Shown piece after piece: positions 27,334 to 36,649 of a DNA stretch of 64,000 bases. The stretch covers positions 7,729,001 through 7,793,000 of the forward strand of contig NZ_CP050063.1 in NCBI RefSeq assembly GCF_011604685.1, written 5' to 3'. Every line of letters starts with the position of its first letter. The first letter of the stretch is position 1. Below the pieces are notes generated by a model. That model did no database searches, was not told the origin of the DNA, and saw only the letters and a program-made list of their open reading frames with translations. The stretch is from Spirosoma aureum (GTDB taxonomy: Bacteria; Bacteroidota; Bacteroidia; Cytophagales; Spirosomataceae). The position numbers and the translations under genes were made by a program.

Positions 27334-30300
27334 TTAAGACCGCTCATAAAGCCAGACACGTAATAAAGACATCAATTGATCGATATCAACTGGTTTCGTT
27401 ATATAATCTGACGCGCCTGCCTGAATGCATCGCTCCCGATCACCAGTCATTGCTTTGGCCGTTACCGCAATGATAGGCAGCGATTTCCATTGATAATTCT
27501 CACGAATTTTTTTAGCTGTTTCATAACCATCCATTTGTGGCATCATCATATCCAGCAGTACTAAATCAATAGCCGGATTTTCCTGTAATTTCTGGAGCGC
27601 TTCTTTACCATCCAGCGCTGTGATGACGTTCATTTTATAATTTTCCAGTGCCTTCGAAAGCGAGAAGATATTCCGGACATCATCATCAGCAATCAGTACC
27701 GTTTTATTCGTCAATATCTGGCTTAAAGCACCAAGTTTCTTTTTATTCGTTTGCGGACCTGACGATTTTTTATTTTCATCGACCAGGTGCAGAAAAAGTG
27801 AAACTTCGTCCAGCATACGCTGGTACGAATGAGCCGTTTTTACGATAATTGAATCTGCATATTTTTTAATTTTCAATTCTTCAGCCATTGACAAACTTTT
27901 TCCGGTGAAGATGATAATTGGCAGATTTTCAAGCCCTGGATTCTTTTTGGCTTCTTCGAGGGTATCGTATGACTTTTTATCCGGAATGCCCATATCCAGA
28001 ATAACACATTCTATTTCTTCCCGCTTTAAGGCTTCTACTCCTTCAGTTATATTGCTTTTCAGCTCGGAATTAATGTTGAATGTTTCCAGAAAATACGCTA
28101 ACGCTTTGGCATGTTTCGGATTATCTTCAATAATCAGCACTTTTTTGGCCGTGCGGTTCAAAACATACTCAATTTTTTTAAAGACCTCCTGCATTTGTTC
28201 AAAAGCTACCGGCTTATCAACAAAATCAATGGCACCTTTCAAGAGACTCTCCTTCTTCAGCTTGTGCGACGACATAATATGCACTGGAATGTGTCGGGTT
28301 TGCTGGTCAGCTTTTAAGGCATCCATTACCTGCCAGCCACTCATAATCGGCAATTGAATGTCTAGCAGTATACCCAGTGGTTTGTAGATACTGGCCAGCC
28401 TTAGCCCTTCGTCACCCCTGACAGCCACGATGACTTTGTACCCTTTCTTACGTGAGTAGTCCAGTAGTGATTTGGCGAAGTTGGTATCGTCCTCAATAAT
28501 AAGGATTGTTTTATCTGTAGCCGTTATCGTATTTCGATCGTCAGGAATCGATTCAGGAATGACCGTACTGATAAATTGATTAACGGCTTCAGATTCTTCT
28601 ACCTCTTTTGCCGGAATGGGAGCTGGTTCCGGACTTCTGCTTACATAGGTGGGTTCGGCTGATATAGCTCCGTGTACATTGGCGATTGGCAATTGTACCG
28701 TAAAGGTACTTCCCTCATTCACCTTACTGGTAAGCGAAATTTCTCCACCCAGTAGTTTCGCCAGTTCACGGCTGATAGACAGGCCGAGACCCGTTCCGCC
28801 ATATTTCCGTTTAGTTGACCCATCGGCCTGCTGGAACGCTTCAAAAATCAATTGCTGCTTTTCGGGAGGTATGCCAATTCCGGTGTCTTTTACTTCCAGC
28901 AGCAATGACGCATCGGTCAGTGGAGATCTTTTTATAGTAAGCGTAACGGATCCCGCTGACGTAAATTTAATTGCATTGGAAATCAGATTTTTAAGGATTT
29001 GCCCGACCCGCATCTTGTCGGTCTCAATAACCGTCGGTACGGTCGGAGCTATATCGACTTTAAACTCCAGGTGTTTCTCGTCAGCCAGCGGCCCGAATAA
29101 AGACTGGAGTTCATCGGTTATTTCCTGAACAGATACGTCGAGGTATTCGAGCTTCATCTGACCAGCCTCAATTTTCGACAGATCCAGAATCTCGTCGATC
29201 AATCCGAGCAAACCATTGCCCGAAGATTGAATAACTTTTGCGTAGTCGACCTGATCCGATGTCAGATTATCTTCATTGTTTTCTGATAATAATCGGCTCA
29301 GGAGTAAGATTGAATTGAGTGGTGTACGCAATTCATGAGACATATTGGCCAGAAACTCAGACTTATACCGCGTGCTTATTTCCAGTTCTTCGGCCTTTCT
29401 CTGAATTTCTTCGTTTTTCTCTTCCAGCAGTACACTTCGTTCTTCCAGTTCGGCATTGGTCTGTTGCAACTCTTCCTGCTGCACCCGCAATTCTTCCTCA
29501 GAAGCCTGAAGTTTTTGCGCCTGAGCTTCCAGTTCGGCGTTGACGTTTTCAAGCTCATTGTGTTGAGCCTGAAGCTCTTCCGACTGAGCCTGTGTCTCTT
29601 CCAGAAAATTCTGAAGTTTAACGTAATCCAGCGCCGAATTTACGCCAATTGCCAACGCATCCAGATTTGACTCTAAAAAGCTTATTTCCAATGGCTCAGG
29701 CTTTCGTAAGAGCCCTATTTCAATCGCGCCTATGCATACATCGGCATATATTAAGGGAGCGATGATTACTGAAGCAGGTGACGTACTTCCTAACGAAGAA
29801 TTTACAGTCAAATACGATTCGGGCAGATCATGAACAATAAGCGTCTTTTTACTTTTGATGGCCTGCCCAATCAGTCCTTCGCCCGACACAACTGTAGTTG
29901 GAGCATGGTTAGCGGCATAATTGCCTACCAATTTAAAATTTGATGCATTGTCAATAATGTAAACCGTTCCTAGCGGTGCATTCAAATATTCGTTGATGGC
30001 CGTTATCAAATTGCCCGCCAGTTTTTGTAGATCCCGCTCACCACGGATCGCTTCGCTTACGGTTAGCGTCCCTGTTTGCAGCCAATTCCTGGCGTTTAAA
30101 TCACTAAATGTGCTTTCGAGGGCGGCTGCCATCGTGTTGAGGGCATTACCGATCCTTCCCAGCTCATCATCCCGTATATCCTGGCTTCTCACCGAATAAT
30201 TACCTTCCGCAATGTCGGTTGTAATGTCCTCCATCACGTTGATACGCTCCGTTGTTTCTCTGTATTTTGCCTCGGCCTCTAACTGATTCGCGATTCTGTC

Positions 30301-30951
30301 ATCAAGATCCTTTTTAATCCGTATATAGGTGCTGATGGTGATCATAATAGAGATCGCAGCCGCCACCAGTAATAGAAAAGGGGTGTATGTAATATAAATC
30401 TGTTGCTGTTGAATACGTGTTTCAAGTATTTTCGATTCATCTGTTTTTACCCGATTAACCAGCGCCCGGAGGTCATCCATAATCTTTTTCCCGCGCACCA
30501 TTTCGTCATTACGCGCGGCTGTATCTTTCATAAAGGCACTATAGCGTCTGGTTAGGTCAATGACCCGCTGCATCTGGATAAACTTTGCCTCATAGAGTGA
30601 TTTTATGTCAACAAGCGTTTTCTGTTGTATAGCATTGTCGGCGGTCAGTTCATTTACTGTATTATAACTGCCACGCACTTTTTCATAAGCTCCGTTATAG
30701 GGCTGTAAAAATGTGGGATCGCGTGTAATCAGATAGCCTCGCTGACCAGTTTCCGCATCTTTCGCATATGAAATTATATTCTCAGCCTCAATCAATACCT
30801 GATTGGTATGATTGACCAGTTGGGAGTTTGCAATTAGCTTTTGAATGCTATAATAGGAAGCGAAAAGGCTGACAACCAGCAAAACAATTGAGATCGAAAA
30901 AACAATCTGCAGTTGCCTTATCACAGAATTTGATGTCGAAAACCTGGGCAT
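27334..30951 (-). CDS. CHASE3-HAMP-GAF hybrid histidine kinase with three receivers
   Basis: 1205-residue membrane sensor kinase. TM1 (about 12-34) and TM2 (about 188-210) bracket a CHASE3 domain with the TGQRGYLIT signature. HAMP (about 215-290), GAF (about 305-440) and a long Glu/Gln coiled coil (about 440-525) follow. The phospho-acceptor is His539 in MSHELRTPLN. The HATPase region has the N box NLISNAIKFT and the GTGLGLSIS loop. Three C-terminal receivers have Asp sites in LLDIQLPIMSGW, ILDMGIPDKKSY and LLDMMMPQMDGY. It is the second gene in the operon, after the REC-PAS kinase. The stimulus is unknown; similar proteins in Spirosoma-like genomes are linked to light or stress. Confidence 0.94.
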   Translation of the reverse strand: MPRFSTSNSVIRQLQIVFSISIVLLVVSLFASYYSIQKLIANSQLVNHTNQVLIEAENIISYAKDAETGQRGYLITRDPTFLQPYNGAYEKVRGSYNTVNELTADNAIQQKTLVDIKSLYEAKFIQMQRVIDLTRRYSAFMKDTAARNDEMVRGKKIMDDLRALVNRVKTDESKILETRIQQQQIYITYTPFLLLVAAAISIMITISTYIRIKKDLDDRIANQLEAEAKYRETTERINVMEDITTDIAEGNYSVRSQDIRDDELGRIGNALNTMAAALESTFSDLNARNWLQTGTLTVSEAIRGERDLQKLAGNLITAINEYLNAPLGTVYIIDNASNFKLVGNYAANHAPTTVVSGEGLIGQAIKSKKTLIVHDLPESYLTVNSSLGSTSPASVIIAPLIYADVCIGAIEIGLLRKPEPLEISFLESNLDALAIGVNSALDYVKLQNFLEETQAQSEELQAQHNELENVNAELEAQAQKLQASEEELRVQQEELQQTNAELEERSVLLEEKNEEIQRKAEELEISTRYKSEFLANMSHELRTPLNSILLLSRLLSENNEDNLTSDQVDYAKVIQSSGNGLLGLIDEILDLSKIEAGQMKLEYLDVSVQEITDELQSLFGPLADEKHLEFKVDIAPTVPTVIETDKMRVGQILKNLISNAIKFTSAGSVTLTIKRSPLTDASLLLEVKDTGIGIPPEKQQLIFEAFQQADGSTKRKYGGTGLGLSISRELAKLLGGEISLTSKVNEGSTFTVQLPIANVHGAISAEPTYVSRSPEPAPIPAKEVEESEAVNQFISTVIPESIPDDRNTITATDKTILIIEDDTNFAKSLLDYSRKKGYKVIVAVRGDEGLRLASIYKPLGILLDIQLPIMSGWQVMDALKADQQTRHIPVHIMSSHKLKKESLLKGAIDFVDKPVAFEQMQEVFKKIEYVLNRTAKKVLIIEDNPKHAKALAYFLETFNINSELKSNITEGVEALKREEIECVILDMGIPDKKSYDTLEEAKKNPGLENLPIIIFTGKSLSMAEELKIKKYADSIIVKTAHSYQRMLDEVSLFLHLVDENKKSSGPQTNKKKLGALSQILTNKTVLIADDDVRNIFSLSKALENYKMNVITALDGKEALQKLQENPAIDLVLLDMMMPQMDGYETAKKIRENYQWKSLPIIAVTAKAMTGDRERCIQAGASDYITKPVDIDQLMSLLRVWLYERS

Positions 30952-30975
30952 AATTACTGATTAATAAACAGCTTA

Positions 30976-32562
30976 TTAGTTAGCAATGGGCTCATTCATT
31001 TGATGAACGGGTAGTATAAGGATGAAACAAGTTCCTTCATCCACACGGCTTTTGGCCGAAATGAGGCCATTATGCTTATCGATATTCTTTTTTGCAATGG
31101 CCAGCCCAATACCAGTGCCTTCGTAGCTGGTCCGGTTATTGAGCCGTTGAAAAATGATAAAGATTCGGTCCAGAAACTTTTCGTCGAATCCGATCCCATT
31201 GTCACATACCAGAAAGCGGCAAAAATTACCGCTGGGTGCCGGCTCACTATCGATTCGCTTGCTCTCAATGATTTCTGCACTAATTGTAATAATCGGGGCA
31301 ACATCCTGTCGGGAAAACTTCAGCGCATTACTGATCAGGTTTTGAAAGACCTGCCTGATCCGGCCCGGAATGGTATCGATTATTGGTAGCTTATCGACAG
31401 TAATAACCGCCTTCTTTTTGCTAATAGTATCGTCAAAATCGACCAGAACTTCATCAATCAACTTATTCAGATCGGTCGGCTTGAACACCGCAGGCATCGC
31501 TAATTGCGAATACGACAGTAGGTCATCGATCAGCCCCGATAAACGAGCCGACGATCTGATTGATCGGTCGAGGTACGAAATGGCTTCAGGGTTTTCCTTG
31601 AGGTATTTCTCTTTGATGAGGTCATGAAGAAGCTGAATTTTACGAAGCGGTTCTTTTAAATCGTGCGATACAACCCAGGTAAATTGCTGAAGCTCATGGT
31701 TTGTGGTTTCCAGTTCGGAATTTTTCAGCAGTAGCTCACTTGTCCGGGTTGCAACCTGTTCTTCAAGTAGCTCGGCAGCCAGTTTTTGTGGATGTATATC
31801 CGTAAATGTTCCGACCCATCGCACGATGACATCCTGTTGTTTTATGGGTATGATTCGTAAAAGATGGTATCTATACGCTCCGGAAGCAATCTCTTTCAGG
31901 CGAACTTCGCGCGTAAATTCAATTCCTTTTTCTAAATAAATTGGCCATTCGTTGCCGATGTCATCATCGTCGTGATGCGTTTGGGGGAAAGCCGTTGGGT
32001 TAGCCGAGTAGTTAAACCAGTGCTCGTTCACATATTCGATCCGCCCATTGGTTGCGACCGTAAACGCCATCTGTGGCAGTGAAGCCAATACAAGCCGTAA
32101 CTCCTGTATTCGATCTGCCAGTTCTTCCTGCGCCTGCTTTCTTACATCAACTTCGTTTCGTAGGGAGTCCTGAACTGCTCTTAGCTCCTGCTGCTGTTCG
32201 TAGAGCCGATGCAGTGTTTTAACTTTCAAGACCAGAATATCAGGATCAACCGGTTTCGTTAAATAGTCGACCCCGCCTGAGGTGTATCCTTTTGTAATAA
32301 ACTTCTTTTCGGTATTGACGGCCGACAAAAAAATGATTGATGTGTCTTTTGACCGGCTAAAACCCGTTATGGCATTGGCTACTTCAAAGCCATCCATTCC
32401 GGGCATCTGTACGTCCAGGATAATAACGGAATAATTTGTTTTAAGAACCTTTTTTAGCGCTTCTTCACCTGACTCTGCGGTATCGACTGAAAACTTATGA
32501 AGCTCTAAAATCTTTTTTAGCGGAAGAATATTCTCTGGCCTATCATCGACAATAAGAACCAT
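30976..32562 (-). CDS. REC-PAS-histidine kinase
   Basis: 528-residue soluble kinase with a receiver at the N-terminus: Asp50 in IILDVQMPGMDGF and Lys in LTKPVDPD. A short coiled coil, then a PAS domain (about 160-275; FTVATNGRIEYVNEHWF), a second coil, HisKA with His300 in VVSHDLKEP, and a HATPase with the NLISNALKFS N box and GTGIGLAI loop. The order REC first, kinase second lets another kinase control its activity. It is the first gene of the operon, 24 bases before the hybrid kinase, and probably works with it in a branched phosphorelay. Confidence 0.93.
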   Translation of the reverse strand: MVLIVDDRPENILPLKKILELHKFSVDTAESGEEALKKVLKTNYSVIILDVQMPGMDGFEVANAITGFSRSKDTSIIFLSAVNTEKKFITKGYTSGGVDYLTKPVDPDILVLKVKTLHRLYEQQQELRAVQDSLRNEVDVRKQAQEELADRIQELRLVLASLPQMAFTVATNGRIEYVNEHWFNYSANPTAFPQTHHDDDDIGNEWPIYLEKGIEFTREVRLKEIASGAYRYHLLRIIPIKQQDVIVRWVGTFTDIHPQKLAAELLEEQVATRTSELLLKNSELETTNHELQQFTWVVSHDLKEPLRKIQLLHDLIKEKYLKENPEAISYLDRSIRSSARLSGLIDDLLSYSQLAMPAVFKPTDLNKLIDEVLVDFDDTISKKKAVITVDKLPIIDTIPGRIRQVFQNLISNALKFSRQDVAPIITISAEIIESKRIDSEPAPSGNFCRFLVCDNGIGFDEKFLDRIFIIFQRLNNRTSYEGTGIGLAIAKKNIDKHNGLISAKSRVDEGTCFILILPVHQMNEPIAN

Positions 32563-32783
32563 ACTCAGAATAACTGTTTATAACGTTGGCATCGAATCGC
32601 ATAGCGATTTTCCGGGATGAGAACGCATTTATGAGGGCTTGCTATGGACAACTAAACTATAAATGCAATACATCCAGAAATTGTTATGTGAAGATATAGT
32701 AACGAGGTAGGTGCTTCCAAATATATGGTGTTTACGACGTGCAAAAAGGGTTTTTAGTTTTTATACGGCCTTACTTAAGGTTC

Positions 32784-33968
32784 TTACTTTTGCCATAAGC
32801 TGGGCAGTAACTTGTAATACAACAAATGTCGCCAGGTTCCCCAATCATGCGCACCTACGCCCCCCACGTAATAATCGTGTTTGATCTGGTGTTTTTGCAG
32901 GGCTTCGTGTAGCGCAACCGCCCGCTTTCCTATCGTAGTCACTTCGCCTGTACCCTGCCCTACCAAGAGGTAGTCAACTTTTTGATTCGCTGCTGGATCG
33001 TTCAGAAAAGCAGCGCTGACAGTCTCTGTTTCCAGATCGCCTGCACTCAGAATACCGAACGAGCTAAACAAATCCAGATTTTTAAGCCCTACTAACTGCG
33101 TGTGCCGACCACCCATCGACAAACCGGCCAATGCCCGGCCTTTTCGATCAGCACGCGTACTATAGGTTTTATCGATGAAGGGCACAATCTGCTTTTTAAG
33201 CTCTTCTTCGATCAGGGGAAATGTCTGTTCAGTATGCTTCGGATCGCTTCGGTGCACGACCTGATTATTGGGCATCGCAATCAGCATTGGTACCATTTTA
33301 CCCTCAGTAATCAGATTGTCGGCAATGAAATTGGCCCGCCCGTCAATACTCCACGTCGATGCCAGTTCACCACTTCCGCCCATGAGATAAAGTACCGGGT
33401 ATTTCTTTTTCGGGGTATAACCAGGCGGAGTGTACACGTAGATTTCGCGTTCGCCTTTAAGCACTTCAGAATGATATATATGACGACTTACGACTCCATG
33501 CGGTACAGGACGTGCATCGTAATAAGCCGGGCCATCGCCATGAACGACCAGATTGCTGTAGCCTGGCTGATCGGCAAAGCCCGTCAGGGTATTATTCGGA
33601 TCAGGTACGGTTACCCCGTCAATAATGAATTTATACACGTAAATATCGGGCTTAACCGGTCCAACGGTCAACGACCAGACCCCATCGTTGCCTTTCTGAA
33701 ATGGGATAGGATCTTTAGCCGCCAGAGCCAGCAAAATTGGACCACCAGTAAGTAAAATCTGCTTTGCATCAGGTGCCTTTAACCGGAACGTCACTGTATG
33801 ATCGTCGCGCACGTCGGGCGAAACCAGATTAGCCCCAAACGGAACCAGATTCTGGGTATTCTTTTGCGGATTCCAGTCCAGATTAACGTGCGCCTGTTGC
33901 GCGCTTACCCAATGGCTTCCTGCTACCGCAATTACACCAGCAAAATAGCAAGCCCTGCTTAGTCTCAT
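32784..33968 (-). CDS. Secreted esterase with N-terminal CBM48-like domain
   Basis: Alpha/beta-hydrolase of the enterochelin-esterase-like (Esterase D / feruloyl esterase) group. The start at 33968 gives 394 residues with a clean signal peptide ending VSAQ. Residues about 50-150 form an E-set/CBM48-like beta domain (VTFRLKAPDAKQILLTGG, YVYKFIIDGV). The hydrolase core shows GYTPKKKYPVLYLMGGSG, the nucleophile Ser284 in GLSMGG, and a final HDWGTWRHLLYY that carries the catalytic His. This arrangement is common in acetylxylan or feruloyl esterases of Bacteroidota, so action on plant hemicellulose is plausible. Confidence 0.9.
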   Translation of the reverse strand: MRLSRACYFAGVIAVAGSHWVSAQQAHVNLDWNPQKNTQNLVPFGANLVSPDVRDDHTVTFRLKAPDAKQILLTGGPILLALAAKDPIPFQKGNDGVWSLTVGPVKPDIYVYKFIIDGVTVPDPNNTLTGFADQPGYSNLVVHGDGPAYYDARPVPHGVVSRHIYHSEVLKGEREIYVYTPPGYTPKKKYPVLYLMGGSGELASTWSIDGRANFIADNLITEGKMVPMLIAMPNNQVVHRSDPKHTEQTFPLIEEELKKQIVPFIDKTYSTRADRKGRALAGLSMGGRHTQLVGLKNLDLFSSFGILSAGDLETETVSAAFLNDPAANQKVDYLLVGQGTGEVTTIGKRAVALHEALQKHQIKHDYYVGGVGAHDWGTWRHLLYYKLLPSLWQK

Positions 33969-34308
33969 AGTTAGGTTATGTTTTTTAGGCTTTTGATCGT
34001 TTAATAATCTACAAAGTTGCTGCCTTACCACATCTCCTCTCCATCAGTTCGATTCACTAGTTTACGCCGTTCTGTTAAGATGATGTTCTTTAATCTTATA
34101 CTTGCTAGCCAATCGACTATACTGCCAACTTGTCAGGAGACAAGAATTCCTTTCGAGTTTTTCGACCAATAGAAAGAAACTCAGCAGCAAGATGAATGAG
34201 ATTTTCTTACGCACAAGCCAAACCTTTTCCGTAAATCACTATTTTTTCTCCTGATAGTTCAACCTGATCTCGTTTTTTACGTTTTTTACATAAAGACTAT
34301 CGCCAATT
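33969..34308. other. Divergent intergenic region
   Basis: About 340 bases between the esterase and the acyl-CoA synthetase. On the minus strand CAACTTTG (34019-34012) is a near match to a -7 box for the esterase. A perfect 6-bp hairpin with loop AGGA is at 34129-34144. No gene is seen. Confidence 0.4.
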
Positions 34309-35988
34309 ATGATCCAGACGAAATTGATTCCCCGCACTACCGAGGCTTTTGAGCCACCCATGCTTATAAAAAACCTATTGGCAGAGTCGCTTAAGTATGA
34401 ACCGCACCGTGAAATTGTTTACCGGGATTTATTCCGAATGAACTATGTCGAGTTTAACCGGCGCGTTCGACGGCTGGCTAATGTACTGACGGGTCTTGGG
34501 GTTAAACCGGGCGATACAGTTGCGGTATTCGACTGGGATAGTCATCGGTATCTTGAGTGCTTTTTCGGTGTGACAAGCATAGGAGCCATCTTGCATACGG
34601 TTAACGTACGGCTCTCACCCGCTCAGATTCTGTATACGATGAACCATGCACAGGATAAGGTCGTGCTGATGCATGAAGATTTCCTGCCCATTCTAAACGC
34701 GGTAAAAGATCAGCTAACAACCGTCGAGACGTTTGTTCTTATCAGCGATAAAGTCTATACGGACCTTAATGCGATTGGACAGGTTCCGGCTGGGTTTTCA
34801 GGTGAATATGAAGCGTTACTCAGAGACGTATCTGATCATTATGACTTCCCGGACTTCAATGAAAATACCTGGGCGACAACGTTTTATACGACTGGTACAA
34901 CCGGCAATCCGAAAGGAGTTTACTTTTCCCACCGGCAGTTGTTCATGCATACGATGGGCTTGCTTACGTATCTGATTGGCTATGAAGCATTACCGTTCAA
35001 ATCACGCACCGACGTGTACATGCCCATTACGCCCATGTTTCATGTACATGCCTGGGGATTCCCGTTTCTGGCCACACTTATGGCAGCAAAACAGGTTTAT
35101 CCGGGTAAGTATGAACCGGCTATGCTTTGCAAATTGATTGTTACAGAAGGCGTTACACTTTCCCACTGTGTTCCAACCATTCTGAATATGATTGTCAATA
35201 GCCCGCTTGCACAACAATATCAGGATAACTTTAGCCGCTGGAGCGTACTGATCGGTGGGTCGGCATTGACAAAAGGCCTGGCCAGAGCTGCTCTGAATTT
35301 AGGCATTAACGTGACGGCAGGCTATGGCATGTCCGAAACAGCTCCTATCCTATCCGTCGTTTACTTAAACGATACCGAACGGGCCTTGCCATTAGATGAA
35401 CAAGTTGAGTTTCGCACGCGTGCGGGTCGAATTGCACCATTCGTAGAAGCACGGTTAGTAGACGAAGACGGTCAGTTTTTGCCCCATGATGGCGAGACGC
35501 TAGGTGAAATTGTTGTACGAACCCCCTGGACAACGCAAGGTTACTACAACGACCCCGAACGGGGGGCCGAGTTATGGCGCGGTGGCTGGCTCCATACCGG
35601 CGACGTAGCCAGTATAACACCCGATCATTGGATTATGGTAGCCGACCGAACCAAAGATGTTATCAAAACAGGTGGTGAGTGGGTATCATCACTCGATATG
35701 GAAGATGCTTTATCGCAGGTAGAGGGCGTAGCCGAATCGGCTGTCATTGGCCTGCCCGACGACCGCTGGGGCGAACGACCACATGCGCTCATCGTGCAGA
35801 AACCCGGCTACAATCTGACTACAGAAGGGATCAAAGCAGGTTTACAGTCCAGAATCGATCGTGGTGAATTGCATAAATGGTATATGCCCGACCGAATATT
35901 ATTTGTGCCCGAAATTCCAAAAACGAGTGTAGGCAAGATTGACAAGAAGCGTATCCGGTCAGAAATGAAAGAGCAGATACTTTCCTAA
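34309..35988 (+). CDS. Acyl-CoA synthetase (medium/long-chain fatty acid-CoA ligase)
   Basis: AMP-forming adenylate synthetase, 559 residues. The P-loop-like FYTTGTTGNPKGV (about residues 193-205) is followed by MPITPMFHVHAWGFP, the A5 motif AGYGMSETAPIL, TGDVASITPDHWIMVADRTKDVIKTGGEWVSS (the hinge region), and the catalytic Lys in PKTSVGKIDKK at the end. It activates a fatty acid to acyl-CoA through an acyl-AMP. The NVRLSPAQILYTMNHA block is the form seen in the AlkK / medium- to long-chain group. It stands alone with no beta-oxidation genes close by. Confidence 0.92.
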   Translation: MIQTKLIPRTTEAFEPPMLIKNLLAESLKYEPHREIVYRDLFRMNYVEFNRRVRRLANVLTGLGVKPGDTVAVFDWDSHRYLECFFGVTSIGAILHTVNVRLSPAQILYTMNHAQDKVVLMHEDFLPILNAVKDQLTTVETFVLISDKVYTDLNAIGQVPAGFSGEYEALLRDVSDHYDFPDFNENTWATTFYTTGTTGNPKGVYFSHRQLFMHTMGLLTYLIGYEALPFKSRTDVYMPITPMFHVHAWGFPFLATLMAAKQVYPGKYEPAMLCKLIVTEGVTLSHCVPTILNMIVNSPLAQQYQDNFSRWSVLIGGSALTKGLARAALNLGINVTAGYGMSETAPILSVVYLNDTERALPLDEQVEFRTRAGRIAPFVEARLVDEDGQFLPHDGETLGEIVVRTPWTTQGYYNDPERGAELWRGGWLHTGDVASITPDHWIMVADRTKDVIKTGGEWVSSLDMEDALSQVEGVAESAVIGLPDDRWGERPHALIVQKPGYNLTTEGIKAGLQSRIDRGELHKWYMPDRILFVPEIPKTSVGKIDKKRIRSEMKEQILS

Positions 35989-36087
35989 CGAACCGTTTGC
36001 GTTTTCGGAGGTACCTTGCGGCTCATTTGCACTCGCAACATACGTTTATCAATTGACCACAGCCGCCAGTGCGGCTCAATCTGCAAC

Positions 36088-36579
36088 ATGACCCGAATTG
36101 GACTGCTTTCTGATACGCATAGTTTCCTTGATCCGCAAATTTTCACTCATTTTGACAAATGTGATGAAATCTGGCATGCAGGCGACGTTGGTGCACCGTC
36201 GGTCACTGATCAGCTACGATCGTTCAGGCCGTTACGCGTTGTGTGTGGCAATATTGATCAGGAAGCGAGTGATTTACCCTCACACCTTCGATTTAGTTTA
36301 GAGGATTTGGACATCTGGATGACACATATTGGGGGTACTCCACCCAGGTACAACCCTATTGTCCGGCCCAATTTACAACTCAATCCACCAGACATTTTTA
36401 TATGTGGTCACTCGCACATTCTCAAAGTTGTTCGCGATCCAGTTATTAACAGGATTCTCTTTATCAATCCCGGTGCGGCTGGTAAAACAGGATTCCATCA
36501 GATGCGAACAGCAATCCGCTTTACGCTCGATGCTGGCCGGATTCTGGATATGCAGGTGATTGAGCTTGGTAAAAAATAG
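36088..36579 (+). CDS. YfcE/MJ0936-family metallophosphoesterase
   Basis: Small calcineurin-like phosphoesterase. The ATG at 36088 (163 residues, MTRIGLLSDTHSF) begins exactly at the first metal-binding motif, so the longer frame from 36016 is not used. Motifs in order: SDTHS (Asp9, His11), WHAGDVG, VCGNID, the GGTPP region, CGHSHI, and the NPGAAGKTGF tail. The family cleaves phosphodiesters with two divalent metals; the true substrate is unknown. It is convergent with ftsH, with a 23-bp perfect hairpin in between. Confidence 0.92.
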   Translation: MTRIGLLSDTHSFLDPQIFTHFDKCDEIWHAGDVGAPSVTDQLRSFRPLRVVCGNIDQEASDLPSHLRFSLEDLDIWMTHIGGTPPRYNPIVRPNLQLNPPDIFICGHSHILKVVRDPVINRILFINPGAAGKTGFHQMRTAIRFTLDAGRILDMQVIELGKK

Positions 36580-36582
36580 GAA

Positions 36583-36642
36583 AATTCTAAAGACAAAAAA
36601 GGCATCCACCAGTTGATGAATGCCTTTTTTGTCTTTAGAATT
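36583..36642. terminator. Bidirectional perfect-stem terminator
   Basis: Arms 36583-36605 and 36620-36642 are exact complements over 23 bp, with internal A6/T6 runs and a 14-base loop. It serves both the phosphoesterase and ftsH, which converge here. Confidence 0.9.
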
Positions 36643-36649
36643 CGTTTGC

